A DNA stretch of 64,000 bases, taken from a virus. The stretch covers positions 1 through 64,000 of IMG/VR virus record IMGVR_UViG_3300036985_001509. The stretch is one strand, 5' to 3'. Positions 9,401 to 19,483 of the stretch are shown here, piece by piece. A program made the translations under genes and the position numbers. A model generated the notes under the pieces. It was not told the origin of the DNA and ran no database searches. It worked only from the letters and a program-made list of their open reading frames with translations. Numbering within the stretch: position 1 is the first letter of the stretch; every line of letters begins with the position of its first letter.

Positions 9401-12400
9401 TGGAGAGAAGTCTGACAGATCCTCCAGGTCAATTAGCACCTTGAACATTCTATCTCTAAACTCTTCAAACTTATCTATTCTATCAATCTCAGCCTGGATG
9501 GTGTCCTCATACACCTTTGTAAAGAACTGCTTTGTAGCTTCCTCAGACCCTTTGTGTTTAACGAGTCTAACGTTACCTGTAGCATCTACATATACGTTTC
9601 TCAGGTAGGTGTTGAGTTTATCTATGTCAAAGTCAGATCCTGCCTTGGTAACTAGCTCTGTGGGAACCACTACGGTATCACCCATGTAGGAGGGAAGGAA
9701 CCCTACCACCTTAAATGAATCTATGGAAGACAGAGACTGTGTAGGAATACGGAACCCGAGACCTCTCAGTATCTTGGCACCATCAGGACTGTTATTGATG
9801 TAATCAAATATCTCCTGGTCAGTCTTGAACTTCTTAGCAGCCAGCTTATCTCTAAACCAGTGAGGCAGTAACACCTCCATATAAGGCTTGTCCTTTGTGT
9901 AGAACTTAAGGGTGTCACTTGTCATGCGCACCTTCTTCTTCTGAGCATCATCTAGCGCTTCATACTGCTCTCTAGATATCTTCTTCCATCCATCTTCGGT
10001 CTTTTGAACCAGGCTTCTTCCTTTCTCAGCATTCTCCCACATAGTTACAGGAGCCTGAACCAAAGGTTTACCACCCATTGAAGGGGAAAGGATAGACTTC
10101 TCAATCATCGAGTAGATGATGTATCTGATCTGTACGTAGGAAGGAGACGCCTCAAAAGGAATATTGAACTCGTCGTTATCATTCAGTCTCACTGTATCTT
10201 TGGCATTCTGAGAGAGCTCTCTACGGAACATCTCATATACCAGCACCTCAGACAGAGCCTGCTTGTCCTCAAGGGTGAACCCTTGACCATTGTCTACAAT
10301 ACCCAGCTTGTTCAGCAAACGGTTGTATGCGTTTGCGTGCATTCTATCCAGGTCTCTAACATTACGCTTATACAGCTCCTTGATATATTCAGCACGTTGG
10401 CCTGTAGCTCCAAACACCTGACCGTTAGCAAACAGGTCGATGCTGATAAGCTTGGTTGACTGAGACCCACGGGTTTGTTCCTTGCCCTCATCATAGATGT
10501 TCTCCACCTGGATACCATATGCCTTCCAAGGAACATCAACAAAGTTGTTAAATGCTTCCTCGTTAAATGTACCATCAGCGTTGTACAGGTTGTGCAAGCC
10601 TTCAGCTCCCACCTTTCTTCCTGATTCTACGATAGCATATCCATATCCTTGCTCCAACATTTGTATGTAGAACTTCTCCAAACTCTTTCCTTCCACCATA
10701 CTATAGTAGATGGGCATTTGAGAGAACTTATCCAATACCAGATTGATATTGTTTGCGTTGTATTTAACACCAGATACAATAGGCTTTAATATTTCCAGTA
10801 CATTTTTAGGGGAAGGAGTGGATGTAAGCTTCTCATCGTAAGCCTTTAGTTCAGGACTACGATATGTATACTTACCCTTGGCAGCTAGCTTCTTTCTAGT
10901 GTAAGCCATTTGCCACTGGTGGAAAGCTTCAGCCTCATCAGACCACTGACCATTCTTCAGCTTAATCTCTCTGAAGGTATTGTCCATTAACCAAGAGGCA
11001 GCATCAGCTTCCTTAATACCTACATACGCAGGAATAGTGTTAGCTAATACGCTAGCTATCTTAGGATCTACAAGGGTAACAGTTCTTGTATAGGCCTTGT
11101 GATTATGATAGCCAGGATCACCAGGCTGGAGCATAATACCAGCCACCTCGTTCAAGTTGTCATTCAAGAAGGCATCAAACTCAGCCTGGTCAAACGTAGT
11201 TCTACGTGGGGACAGGAAGCTCTTGATACGCTTGGTCTCATCAAACTTACCATCCTCTGTAGAGAACTGAAGAGGATCACCAAAGAGCATTTTGTGATAC
11301 TCAATGTTATTAATGGTGTAGTTGGCTGTTCTGAACATCAACACCTGCTTCAGAACATCTTCCACCATGGGCTTGTTCTTATTGATTCCAAACTTACGAG
11401 CAAACGTGTCATCCAGACTCTCCCACATCCAGCCACTTTCAACAGGAGTGATCTGACTGTTTCTCTGCAGGATGTTCATGGTCTTTGTAGAGATGCCATC
11501 CAAGAAAACAGCCACATCCTGGTTTATAGAACTCTCGTTCTCGTTTACATACTTTGTAATCTCATCCATAGAAACTGACTTGTCAGCAATCATGCTGTTC
11601 AGTTTCTCCAGGGTCTTGGGACGCAGGATGTCATTAAAGAAGCGCAACTCCTTAGCTCTTGCTTTAACATTGTTGAGCTTGCCACGATTCTTGAAGTCAC
11701 GGGCTAGAGCAATGTCATCCATCAGATAGCCCTTGTAGATTTTGTAGATCTTGTTCCAGGCTTTACCGTCTACAAACTCCTGATAACCAACCTGATTGCC
11801 CACATTCATCATCCATTCTGTAGAGCTATCTGCAGGGATGAGAATATAGAAGTCACCGTTCAGGTTCTGGTTTATCTCAAGGGATGTTCTTTCTCCCAGT
11901 CCAAGTTTGGAGATGGACGTACTATCAGAGTCATCAGTATTATCCACCCCTTGAATGGTCATCACTTTAATGTCTCTGATTCTATTACCATCCTTGTCAA
12001 AATACAAACCACCCTTCTTCAGTATTTGAGAGTTGGTGGAGAATGTATCTCTCAGCTCAGGACGCTTCTCAAGAAGCTCATCCAGTGTAGCTGCCTCATT
12101 AAACTCGTTCTCAAACACTGATGCAGTGTTGTTATCAATATAGGCCTGCATTCTCTTTCTCTCAATACCAAAGTAGGTGATGTCCTGGTTGGGGTTGTTT
12201 GCATTTACATACAAACGACCGAGAGTATTGAGCTGTGTGGTGATACCTAGTGTCTGGCTGGTCACAGTGAGCAGGTCATCAGCTTCCTGTAAGAAGGAAC
12301 GGATCTCTCTTACAGCATCAGCAAATTGACTCTTCTGACTCTTTGCACCACCATAACTTTTCAGCTTCTTATAGGTGTCCATATCAAAGGTGACACCAAT

Positions 12401-15400
12401 CTGGGACAGAAACTCCATCATCTCCTTAGGAGACTTGATAGACATTTCCTTCAGCTTCTTGGTGTTAGCCTTATATGTTTCAGTCTTACCATTGTAAACA
12501 ACAGCCCCTTTATCTGTTCTAGCCAACACCTTCATGTTGTTCACCCAAGTGTCAACTTGTTGTCTAGCAGCAGTTTGTACGTTAGCAGCGGTGGTGAAGG
12601 TTTGATCTCCAGCAACACGCTGCACCATAGCATCAGGTCTCTGTCTAGTGAAGGTTTGCATGAAGCTGATGAAGAATCTCCAGTCCTCAGCTTTGAAGTT
12701 GCCATATGGAACAGACTTATCTTTCTTTCCACCCAGGCGTGTGAACATGCGAACGTAGTCAGAATCATTGGTTGCAAGCTCTATAAGCTTGTCCATTGTC
12801 TTATTTACATCACTGGTGTTAGACAGTCTCTCAAGCAGTGTGGCAAATGCTGTGCTGAAGTTGAGCAGCTTATATCCCAACACCTCTGGATCTACCTGAG
12901 CTTCAGGCATTTCCAAGGTGAGAGAGTTGCTCTGGTCCATAGCCTTAGCCTTGAACAGGGTGGCCAGGGTGAACTTAACATCAAAAGATGCTCCCTTCTT
13001 GATATCTATAGTGAATGCTTCAGGCGCATAGTCATTCTTATTGGTGTCCTCACCATTAAGACTCAGTCTATCCTCCAGATCAAAGTTCACTCCGAGTGTG
13101 CGGAGCTTCTCTTTTGTTCTTTCTACAAGAGCATTCCAGCGAGCGTCTCCAAGCTTGGTGCGTTTGTTTACACCATTCCATCCTTGAGTCTCACCTTCTC
13201 TCAAATACATCTCTTCCACCTCACCAAAGATCTGTTTGCTGGTGAGCTTCTGGGGGCTGTACAAAAACTTCTTTGCCTTGAGGAACACCAGACCAGCAAC
13301 TCTGGCTGTCATGTCCTCAACAAACTTCTGAGCTTGTTGCTCAGACAGTCCTTCAATCTCTTTATACTCAGCAGCATCGTTCTTCACAGTGTCAGGAAGT
13401 ACACTCTCCTTATACTTACCCATATCGATTGCATCAAACAATTGTTGTTTGAGCGTGGGTTTAGCATTGAAGCTCTTAAAGAAGTTGATGATTGATCTGA
13501 AGAATCTGAGAATCAACTCCTTAAGACTTCTAGCAGGGAGCTTCCCAACTCTGAAATCACCAAAGTCATCAGCAATCCTTTCCTTAGCTTGTGTATCTGT
13601 AGCAGCAGCGTATTCAATATCACGTCCGCTAGCTCTGTCTCTAAAGGTGCCAGACTGGCTTCTGAACTCGTTCAGGAGATCTTGTCTCTCACCAGGGGAC
13701 AGGAAGCCCTTCCATATACCCTCAAAGATTTCATGGTATTCTGTACCACGCGTAGCACTTCTGTAGAACTTGGCCACACCATTCTCAAATACACCCCAAG
13801 CTGTAATGCCTGGGTTTCTGCGGATGATGTTTTCCAACACCTCAAAAGGAATAAAAGGAACGTTGGCAGCATGCCACTTCCTAAACTCAGCTAGGTCTAG
13901 GTCATCCATTCTATCTTCCTTCTTCTCACCTTTAGCAATCACACGAAACTCTGTGCTGGGCCCTGTTGTACCCTTATTATCATAAGGTTGAGCAGCAGCA
14001 GGTTTTTCAAGAGCTCTATTGTTAATAATATCCTCATACTCACCAACAGTGGTGGCACCAGACTCTTGGTAGGAAAGAAGGCTGTGTTGGAACTCGTGCT
14101 CAATTACAAACTTCTCAAACTCTTCGTATGTAGCAAATGCGTTCTCAGGCAGAGCTGTGGCAAAAGAGCCATCCTTTTGCTTACGGGGCTTGGTCCAAGC
14201 TTTCTCATCAAACTTCTTCTGAAGAAGCTCTCTGTTTACCAATATCTTATTCTCAGTACGATTGTACTGTGCAGCACCAGGTTCTCCTGTAGCTGTTTTG
14301 ATAGAGGTTGTGTTGATTACCTCTATGCCCTTGTAGGTTTCAGCAGGTTTAGCTCCTTCTAAAGCAGCTAGTTTTTTGGCAATATTAACATCACCAATAA
14401 CATCTTTAACTGCTTGAGACTGATTATCAACTGCTTCATTCAGATTAGGTAAAGAGAAAAACATACTCTTTCCTTCTGGTGTAATAACATTCAAAAGAGA
14501 CTTACCGTTGTCTACATTTTTTATTTCTCTTTCAATGTTACCCTTACTATTTACTTTCTGTGTAATTTCTAAATTGGCTATTTTTATACTCTTCTCTATA
14601 TCAGAAACAGGAGCTGCTGTAACAACAGGTTGTGTGCGAGCTGTACCCTGTGCTTGAGCAACAGCAGATTCATCTGGTTGCAGAACAGCAGCAGTGGTGG
14701 GCTTTTCCTTCAGCTTCTTCTCTAATGATGTAGCAGCTATAAGAGCAATGTAATCACCAGCAATATCCTCATCCGTCTTAGCAACATCTCTTACGGGATC
14801 ATAGATGCCAAGTTGTTTAAGCTGGGGAACTATCGAACCGTTTATCAGTTCTTTGTTCTTTGCAATCCTAGCTACAGTGTTCTTAGTCAGTTGACTATCA
14901 ACTAGTTCCACTGTAACGGAACCATTGGGCTCAACGCTAGCTGTGAACTCAAAGTCTCCAAACTCTTTTCTGAGAGGGAACACACCAGTGGTCTTACCAT
15001 CTAGCACATAACCATCCACTGTGGGAACACCCTCTGCCTCAGCTTGTTGGGCAGGGGCTGTGTATTGTACATCCAGTTCCAGTCCTTCCAATACAGCATA
15101 CTTCTGCATGTAGGAATAGGGAATGGATTGTGTGGGCTTAGATACAGACGTGAATAAAGGAGTGTCCTTTACAGCACGCTTGCTACCATCAGGATAGCTA
15201 GCAGACAACAAATAGGAGTTGTAGCTAGACCACTCTCTGGAAGCAATCTGATTGTTATCATCTATGAAGTATTCAGTGAACCCATAGTCACTGTAAATAG
15301 TCTTATTGTTTACGTTAGAGAAGGTCTTCTGGAGTTCTTCCATTATCTCTGCTTCTCTCTCATCCACCTCAGTCAAGGGAATATCCTTGCCTGCAATGCG

Positions 15401-18400
15401 GAGCTCCATGGTATCAGGGTTGATATACACCTGATTCTTGGAGGGGCTCTTTCCTTGCTTCCAGTGAAGGATGTTCTGAAGGAAGCTTGTATAAGACTCT
15501 TCTAGATTACTGTTTAATGCAAATCCTTTGGATAGTTCGCTGAGTAGACGGAAGATTGTTTTGGCCTCAGCCTTGGTGAATCTTCTATTGTTCAATACCT
15601 GGAGGGTGTCGCCATCTTGCAGAACGGGCGTACCTCTCAACACGTTGACAGGCAATCCGTTATGCACAATCTCACCTGTAACAGAGATTACAATCAATCC
15701 TTTGTTACCAGTCTTCTCTTCAGGAACCAACACCTCACCCACGTGGTTTCTCTCAAAGGTCATCACAGGTTTACCTTCTGCATTACGAACAGGATTACCA
15801 TCCTCATCTAGTGCAGGGGTGTCATTGATAATAGGAATACCACGGGATATGCGGAAGTCATGGATAGTGAATGCTGTAGCAGGAGCACCCATGAGTTGCT
15901 CTCTGTATTTAGACCAGGCTTCTGAATAAGCTTTAGCCTCAGCTTCCTGGCCAGCTCTGTAACGAGGATTGCCCTTGCTATCATTGAGTTCAGCTGTAGG
16001 CATTGTTTGGAACACCACCTTGTTCAGATCCACTTGTGTTCCCACCTCATTCATAGGATTACCAGCCTCATCTGCAAAGAACAGCTTGTTGCCTTTTTGG
16101 ACAACAAACACCTGTGCTATAAATCCTGTGTCAGGCTTTCTAACTGTCGCATTGAACTCATTAAGTTCAGCCTCAGTCATCTTAGTGGTGTCCACTTTGT
16201 ATGACAGGGCAGCAAGTCCTGTAAGTCCCAGACCAGCTTCCTGATTAGGAGTCACAAGGATGGCTTTAACATTAGCTCTGTTCTTGTTGTTCTTTACATT
16301 ATTTAAGAACTTTCTAGAACGTACAACATGAGGGGCTGACTTAGTAGGATCGTTGTAAGTCTCCGATTCAGTGATGCCTCCAGTGAATAGAACAGATACC
16401 TCTCTTTTAGCAGGCTCTCTTTCACCAAACTCCTGAGAGGAATCAATAGTGGTTACACTACCAGAGTTCTTCTCTAGCTCATCTTGTTGACGTGTAAGTT
16501 CTTCTTTCTTCTCAATTAGTTTTTCCTGAGCAGTTTGAACTCTCTCATATCCAGTGAGTTGTTTAGATTGGATATTCTGGATGTTACCAGCCATATCCTC
16601 CACCTTCACTGTACCATCCTCATTGATTTCCAACACCTTAACCTTTTGCAGGTCTTTGATGTCTTCATTCATATCTTCTGCAGCTTGATCAGCATCCTCC
16701 TTATTATCATAGAATGTGCTTTCGCCAAGTGGGGATACCACCTCGTAGCGATCATCTGCAACCTTATTAACCTTGGCTAGCTTAAGTCCTTCCAGCTGAT
16801 ATTCTCTATCTGTCTGCGGGGCTTCTTTTGCACCAGCTTTGTTTATAAACTCTACAGGTTCTGGTACAACAGGTTCTGCTTCTTCTTTAGAAGCTTCTTC
16901 CTCTTGTTCATCAGCCATCTTATCCGCCTGGTCAAAGAACTTATTGAACCCTTCCTCAGAAGCTAGATTATCAAATGACTCAGATGCATCTTCTCTAAGT
17001 TGCACCAGTCCATTTATATCTGCACCAAGGGTGTATATCTCAGCAATTTTTTCTGCAGGAATAACCTTTGTGTCAGCACTTTCCTGACCACTCATTTCAA
17101 AGTTGAGCAGGCTCTCAAAGGTTTTGAGATCAAGATCGTTCTTATTCAGAGCGATATTGATACGCTCAGATAGTGTACGTAAAGTTTTGATCTTATCTCT
17201 AGTAGCTCTTTTATCTGCAGGGGTGGTAAATTCTGTAATAGTATCTCCCAGTGTTTTAGCTTGCTGTTCATAAGTTTCAGCAAGCTCTTTCAGGCTATCT
17301 CTTCTAGTAAGATCTGATACAGTGTCGTTGCTAAGAAGAGGGTTGATTGCAGACAGACTGTTTTGAATATTGTTCAGTCTATCTCTAACGTCAGGAGCAA
17401 CACTAGCATAGTATACCAGGTTGTTTTTCCAATCATTAAATGTATCGAACTTAAAGTTTTCTTCAAGTTGCTCTTCTGTGGTGGGATTGATGTGAGAAAC
17501 AAAAGGACTCTTGAAAGTGAAATTGACACTCTCGTACGTATCCTTAATCTCATTAGCTTTCTCAATCAGAGAGTCTACATACTCGTTTACAGTTTTCTTG
17601 CTAGACTCATTGAAGTCCATTCCAAAGGTCTTCTCAAACTCTGCTTTGTCCAGGTCCTTGAGCATTTCTAATTGCTCAATTGTAACATCATGTAAACCAC
17701 TAGGAATGCGTGAGTTTACAAATCCAAAGAACTGGTCATGCTTCAGGTTCTTATACTTGAATATGTTTCCACTCTTTGCAGCATCCTCCATCTCTCTAAC
17801 GTTGTTTGCAGCATTGAGAGTGTTAGAGTATTGATCTTGCAGGATGCCTGTAAGTCCGTAGCGGTTTAGAACATTAATGGTGCTCTGCAGTCTTTGATCC
17901 TTAGTAGGCTGGCCCATTGACTTCTGGATTCTACCAGTGATGCCTCCTGCAATGATGGCAGATATGCCACCAATGAGCATGTTCTGTATACCTTCTGAGC
18001 TACCGAACTGTTCAGCCAATCCTTTGTTGGTAGACACCAGAGCCTCATTTAAAGTGTCCCAAGTCTTTCTATTGTTGGGATCTTTTAGGTTCTTATACTT
18101 TCTGGTGTAGTAGTCATACACACCTTTCTCTACAGCATACTGTCCACCTTCCTCATATATACCCTCAGTGAGTACGTTCTTCAGGGTGGGTTTTACAGCA
18201 TCCCATGCTTTAGCACCTACACCTGTAATTGCCTTCTTTTCAAATACATCCAAAGAACCTTGAGCAAGACCGATTCTACCTGCGTCATCAAGACTTCTCT
18301 CGATTGTACCTGGTACACCTTTAGCTGCATTAGTGAACGACTTGAAGAATGTACCAAACTGAACAGCATTGGACACAGTGAGCAAAGCCATGTTAGCACC

Positions 18401-19477
18401 AAATCTAACATTCATTGCATCTGTTGCATATCCTTCAATCTCATCTAGTGCTGCCCCTTCAGGTTCCCTTCCCCCATTCTCACTCTTGTATTGGTTAACG
18501 AGTTCATCTCTTGTTTGTCTGTAGGAATCTCTAGCCTCAACAGCAGCTTCTGTTCTGGCAGATCCGTACAGTGTAAGACCATAACGAAACCCACTAGTAA
18601 GTTTTGTTGCTGCAGCAGCTCTTCCTAGGTCAGTGAGATTGTCAATAAATCTCTCTGACTTTCCAAGCACCCTTGCTTTGTCCAGCACTTTATCAAGCCT
18701 GTTTGTGCCTGTAAAAAGTTTATTAAGATAGAGAGATGCTCTACCTATCTGATTGGCAACTAATGGGATTTCACCAAGACCGCCTGTAACATACGCTACA
18801 GCAGCATCTTGTACCAAAGCACCACCAATAGCACCAGCCGTAAAACCTAGATTACTGATAACCTTATCTCCCCAGAAGTTTGCAGACCCACGCATGAAAG
18901 GAATCATGGATCTATAAGGATGTTCTTTTTCCCATCTACTTACATAGTTAGGAAATGTATTTTCTAGATTCTTGAGCCACAGATCAATGTCAGACTCATA
19001 TCCGTCTTTTCCTGAGAGCTCAGAAAGGCTACCGTTCTTTACAGCAGCTACGGTGTTTGGAATGGTAGCAAACGACTGGGCAAAAGTTCCTATACCTCTA
19101 GCAAAGAACTTAGCCACACCATTACCCATTTGATCATACCAGGGTTGGTTTAAGCTGTATATATTCTCAAGATCAACACCTCTCAGATAGGTTCCATAGC
19201 GTTGATTATTAAGAAGTTCACTTCTTGGAACCATTGACATAGGTCCACTAAAACTTCTTGTTTGGTTTGAAGCAAGACCAATTTTAGATAAGTCACTAAT
19301 CCTCATTCCACCAAAATTCCCACCAGAAGGATTACCTCCTGAAGGAAGTCCTAAAGGTCGCAAGGTGACATCAACGTCCCTAATAGCAGGAGACCCCAGA
19401 TAAGAGGTTGGGGTTCCTGGTAGCTGGGGGTTCGGGTCGCGAGAGTTATCTATAAGTTCGTTGTCAAAAATTGGCAT
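6437..19477 (-). CDS. Giant virion-packaged RNA polymerase polyprotein-like protein
   Basis: One uninterrupted 4346-residue frame. At residues 3282-3286 it reads DFDID in the context GSDFDIDKLNT. This is the metal-binding motif of the crAss-like virion RNA polymerase (characterised as gp66 of Cellulophaga phage phi14:2), which is related to the double-psi-barrel polymerases of eukaryotic RNA interference. Such enzymes are ejected with DNA and transcribe early genes. The N-terminal 250 residues include Gly/Ala-rich hydrophobic segments that could insert in a membrane. At 1794-1798 there is HEFQH, a zincin-type HEXXH motif, and at about 1915 a second HEIFE site. The middle part is acidic and rich in Glu/Ala. 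At roughly twice the length of the phi14:2 protein, it looks like a fusion of polymerase with one or two cargo proteins. Proteolytic processing in the virion is plausible but not shown. Confidence 0.85.
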   Translation of the reverse strand: MPIFDNELIDNSRDPNPQLPGTPTSYLGSPAIRDVDVTLRPLGLPSGGNPSGGNFGGMRISDLSKIGLASNQTRSFSGPMSMVPRSELLNNQRYGTYLRGVDLENIYSLNQPWYDQMGNGVAKFFARGIGTFAQSFATIPNTVAAVKNGSLSELSGKDGYESDIDLWLKNLENTFPNYVSRWEKEHPYRSMIPFMRGSANFWGDKVISNLGFTAGAIGGALVQDAAVAYVTGGLGEIPLVANQIGRASLYLNKLFTGTNRLDKVLDKARVLGKSERFIDNLTDLGRAAAATKLTSGFRYGLTLYGSARTEAAVEARDSYRQTRDELVNQYKSENGGREPEGAALDEIEGYATDAMNVRFGANMALLTVSNAVQFGTFFKSFTNAAKGVPGTIERSLDDAGRIGLAQGSLDVFEKKAITGVGAKAWDAVKPTLKNVLTEGIYEEGGQYAVEKGVYDYYTRKYKNLKDPNNRKTWDTLNEALVSTNKGLAEQFGSSEGIQNMLIGGISAIIAGGITGRIQKSMGQPTKDQRLQSTINVLNRYGLTGILQDQYSNTLNAANNVREMEDAAKSGNIFKYKNLKHDQFFGFVNSRIPSGLHDVTIEQLEMLKDLDKAEFEKTFGMDFNESSKKTVNEYVDSLIEKANEIKDTYESVNFTFKSPFVSHINPTTEEQLEENFKFDTFNDWKNNLVYYASVAPDVRDRLNNIQNSLSAINPLLSNDTVSDLTRRDSLKELAETYEQQAKTLGDTITEFTTPADKRATRDKIKTLRTLSERINIALNKNDLDLKTFESLLNFEMSGQESADTKVIPAEKIAEIYTLGADINGLVQLREDASESFDNLASEEGFNKFFDQADKMADEQEEEASKEEAEPVVPEPVEFINKAGAKEAPQTDREYQLEGLKLAKVNKVADDRYEVVSPLGESTFYDNKEDADQAAEDMNEDIKDLQKVKVLEINEDGTVKVEDMAGNIQNIQSKQLTGYERVQTAQEKLIEKKEELTRQQDELEKNSGSVTTIDSSQEFGEREPAKREVSVLFTGGITESETYNDPTKSAPHVVRSRKFLNNVKNNKNRANVKAILVTPNQEAGLGLTGLAALSYKVDTTKMTEAELNEFNATVRKPDTGFIAQVFVVQKGNKLFFADEAGNPMNEVGTQVDLNKVVFQTMPTAELNDSKGNPRYRAGQEAEAKAYSEAWSKYREQLMGAPATAFTIHDFRISRGIPIINDTPALDEDGNPVRNAEGKPVMTFERNHVGEVLVPEEKTGNKGLIVISVTGEIVHNGLPVNVLRGTPVLQDGDTLQVLNNRRFTKAEAKTIFRLLSELSKGFALNSNLEESYTSFLQNILHWKQGKSPSKNQVYINPDTMELRIAGKDIPLTEVDEREAEIMEELQKTFSNVNNKTIYSDYGFTEYFIDDNNQIASREWSSYNSYLLSASYPDGSKRAVKDTPLFTSVSKPTQSIPYSYMQKYAVLEGLELDVQYTAPAQQAEAEGVPTVDGYVLDGKTTGVFPLRKEFGDFEFTASVEPNGSVTVELVDSQLTKNTVARIAKNKELINGSIVPQLKQLGIYDPVRDVAKTDEDIAGDYIALIAATSLEKKLKEKPTTAAVLQPDESAVAQAQGTARTQPVVTAAPVSDIEKSIKIANLEITQKVNSKGNIEREIKNVDNGKSLLNVITPEGKSMFFSLPNLNEAVDNQSQAVKDVIGDVNIAKKLAALEGAKPAETYKGIEVINTTSIKTATGEPGAAQYNRTENKILVNRELLQKKFDEKAWTKPRKQKDGSFATALPENAFATYEEFEKFVIEHEFQHSLLSYQESGATTVGEYEDIINNRALEKPAAAQPYDNKGTTGPSTEFRVIAKGEKKEDRMDDLDLAEFRKWHAANVPFIPFEVLENIIRRNPGITAWGVFENGVAKFYRSATRGTEYHEIFEGIWKGFLSPGERQDLLNEFRSQSGTFRDRASGRDIEYAAATDTQAKERIADDFGDFRVGKLPARSLKELILRFFRSIINFFKSFNAKPTLKQQLFDAIDMGKYKESVLPDTVKNDAAEYKEIEGLSEQQAQKFVEDMTARVAGLVFLKAKKFLYSPQKLTSKQIFGEVEEMYLREGETQGWNGVNKRTKLGDARWNALVERTKEKLRTLGVNFDLEDRLSLNGEDTNKNDYAPEAFTIDIKKGASFDVKFTLATLFKAKAMDQSNSLTLEMPEAQVDPEVLGYKLLNFSTAFATLLERLSNTSDVNKTMDKLIELATNDSDYVRMFTRLGGKKDKSVPYGNFKAEDWRFFISFMQTFTRQRPDAMVQRVAGDQTFTTAANVQTAARQQVDTWVNNMKVLARTDKGAVVYNGKTETYKANTKKLKEMSIKSPKEMMEFLSQIGVTFDMDTYKKLKSYGGAKSQKSQFADAVREIRSFLQEADDLLTVTSQTLGITTQLNTLGRLYVNANNPNQDITYFGIERKRMQAYIDNNTASVFENEFNEAATLDELLEKRPELRDTFSTNSQILKKGGLYFDKDGNRIRDIKVMTIQGVDNTDDSDSTSISKLGLGERTSLEINQNLNGDFYILIPADSSTEWMMNVGNQVGYQEFVDGKAWNKIYKIYKGYLMDDIALARDFKNRGKLNNVKARAKELRFFNDILRPKTLEKLNSMIADKSVSMDEITKYVNENESSINQDVAVFLDGISTKTMNILQRNSQITPVESGWMWESLDDTFARKFGINKNKPMVEDVLKQVLMFRTANYTINNIEYHKMLFGDPLQFSTEDGKFDETKRIKSFLSPRRTTFDQAEFDAFLNDNLNEVAGIMLQPGDPGYHNHKAYTRTVTLVDPKIASVLANTIPAYVGIKEADAASWLMDNTFREIKLKNGQWSDEAEAFHQWQMAYTRKKLAAKGKYTYRSPELKAYDEKLTSTPSPKNVLEILKPIVSGVKYNANNINLVLDKFSQMPIYYSMVEGKSLEKFYIQMLEQGYGYAIVESGRKVGAEGLHNLYNADGTFNEEAFNNFVDVPWKAYGIQVENIYDEGKEQTRGSQSTKLISIDLFANGQVFGATGQRAEYIKELYKRNVRDLDRMHANAYNRLLNKLGIVDNGQGFTLEDKQALSEVLVYEMFRRELSQNAKDTVRLNDNDEFNIPFEASPSYVQIRYIIYSMIEKSILSPSMGGKPLVQAPVTMWENAEKGRSLVQKTEDGWKKISREQYEALDDAQKKKVRMTSDTLKFYTKDKPYMEVLLPHWFRDKLAAKKFKTDQEIFDYINNSPDGAKILRGLGFRIPTQSLSSIDSFKVVGFLPSYMGDTVVVPTELVTKAGSDFDIDKLNTYLRNVYVDATGNVRLVKHKGSEEATKQFFTKVYEDTIQAEIDRIDKFEEFRDRMFKVLIDLEDLSDFSPESINAALDEQDIDFFYDHLNMFKEIVNQAAENNVSASEYIAQQVENLADKKTKLTKKILNEKLKTSYVEDMYKRSLENEYYDSFEELLTLPENFQRLITPVGDGGLEEIALEIEDLTNDKEADVKNKIIDPNYMTTLRHAFLTAKRWVGIGAVNITNHSLSQKVTVIMDPERIKNSPAFDQKFLGDGTLLLPHNKVTINGKEYISMSGVLDADGKMYISDGLSGYITSFVDVAKNPYIMKIIRSDKAVGTFMLMQRIGVPLRTAALFMNQPIIKQYLELVEGTGSRGLFGANNIKNIKNRFPVKDGDNVEVADAIDTEALAENIREFAENNKLSTLKKNAEQQLIFEQFLRLAKMAQYNFNFTQAINYDTTKFKSSDALGKKVMKTDMAIENNIFTSPQEVLDNSHIGKQKRILSMSVDAVGSIFVLDQDRFKAITNQILDQYKKRDFISEDDYARIANKIRASFLDYIIQTRTGLNASIKPLLIDANTSVATRLAEAKTLYANELPILRQLEVRFNKENGIHTVMLMANVKDAASENMYIGMMRELRNNPKTNQLYKDLVTLSILQGTYQTGVSIRNIIPIEDYSAIVAPVIAGLRVTEDMEAFAQGMFQRNNWDDNMAFYPLKKVFFISTTQQPIFSDIAGEEVYQYYSPVFPNNEALKIKSTDRKILYLDENYDNDAISSGDYVKIKRVVANKNGGELVDVLKGVGISKKAYAIMKKAGNPLITQVLGYQKVTYPDGTPVTIGIKNYKGEIENKYVYKLINLYGEGAFGSEYYTDFKPSVVDNNTVRIKNEIPNNDIIAALSQNIKVDDVIQQSPAPTTDVKVDTPAATAPIPEGPVEVRYKDKEKRIRLDYPAEIEGLPTELILKMANTPFDGSRIAEPANVAGDYAEAIRKKYGQAAGDYVGETNSEISIPEAEFLRDNPEFATRFIDMYLTGEDADGKTMQELAEILLKKYEKEVDTAQISLFDVNNENLEGADESNPCKR

Positions 19478-19483
19478 TACTAA

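Noticed and set aside
12326-13495. A 389-codon plus-strand frame inside the RNA polymerase gene
   Set aside because: The composition is Leu/Ser/His-rich with no domain pattern. The opposite strand is a clear continuous 4346-codon gene.
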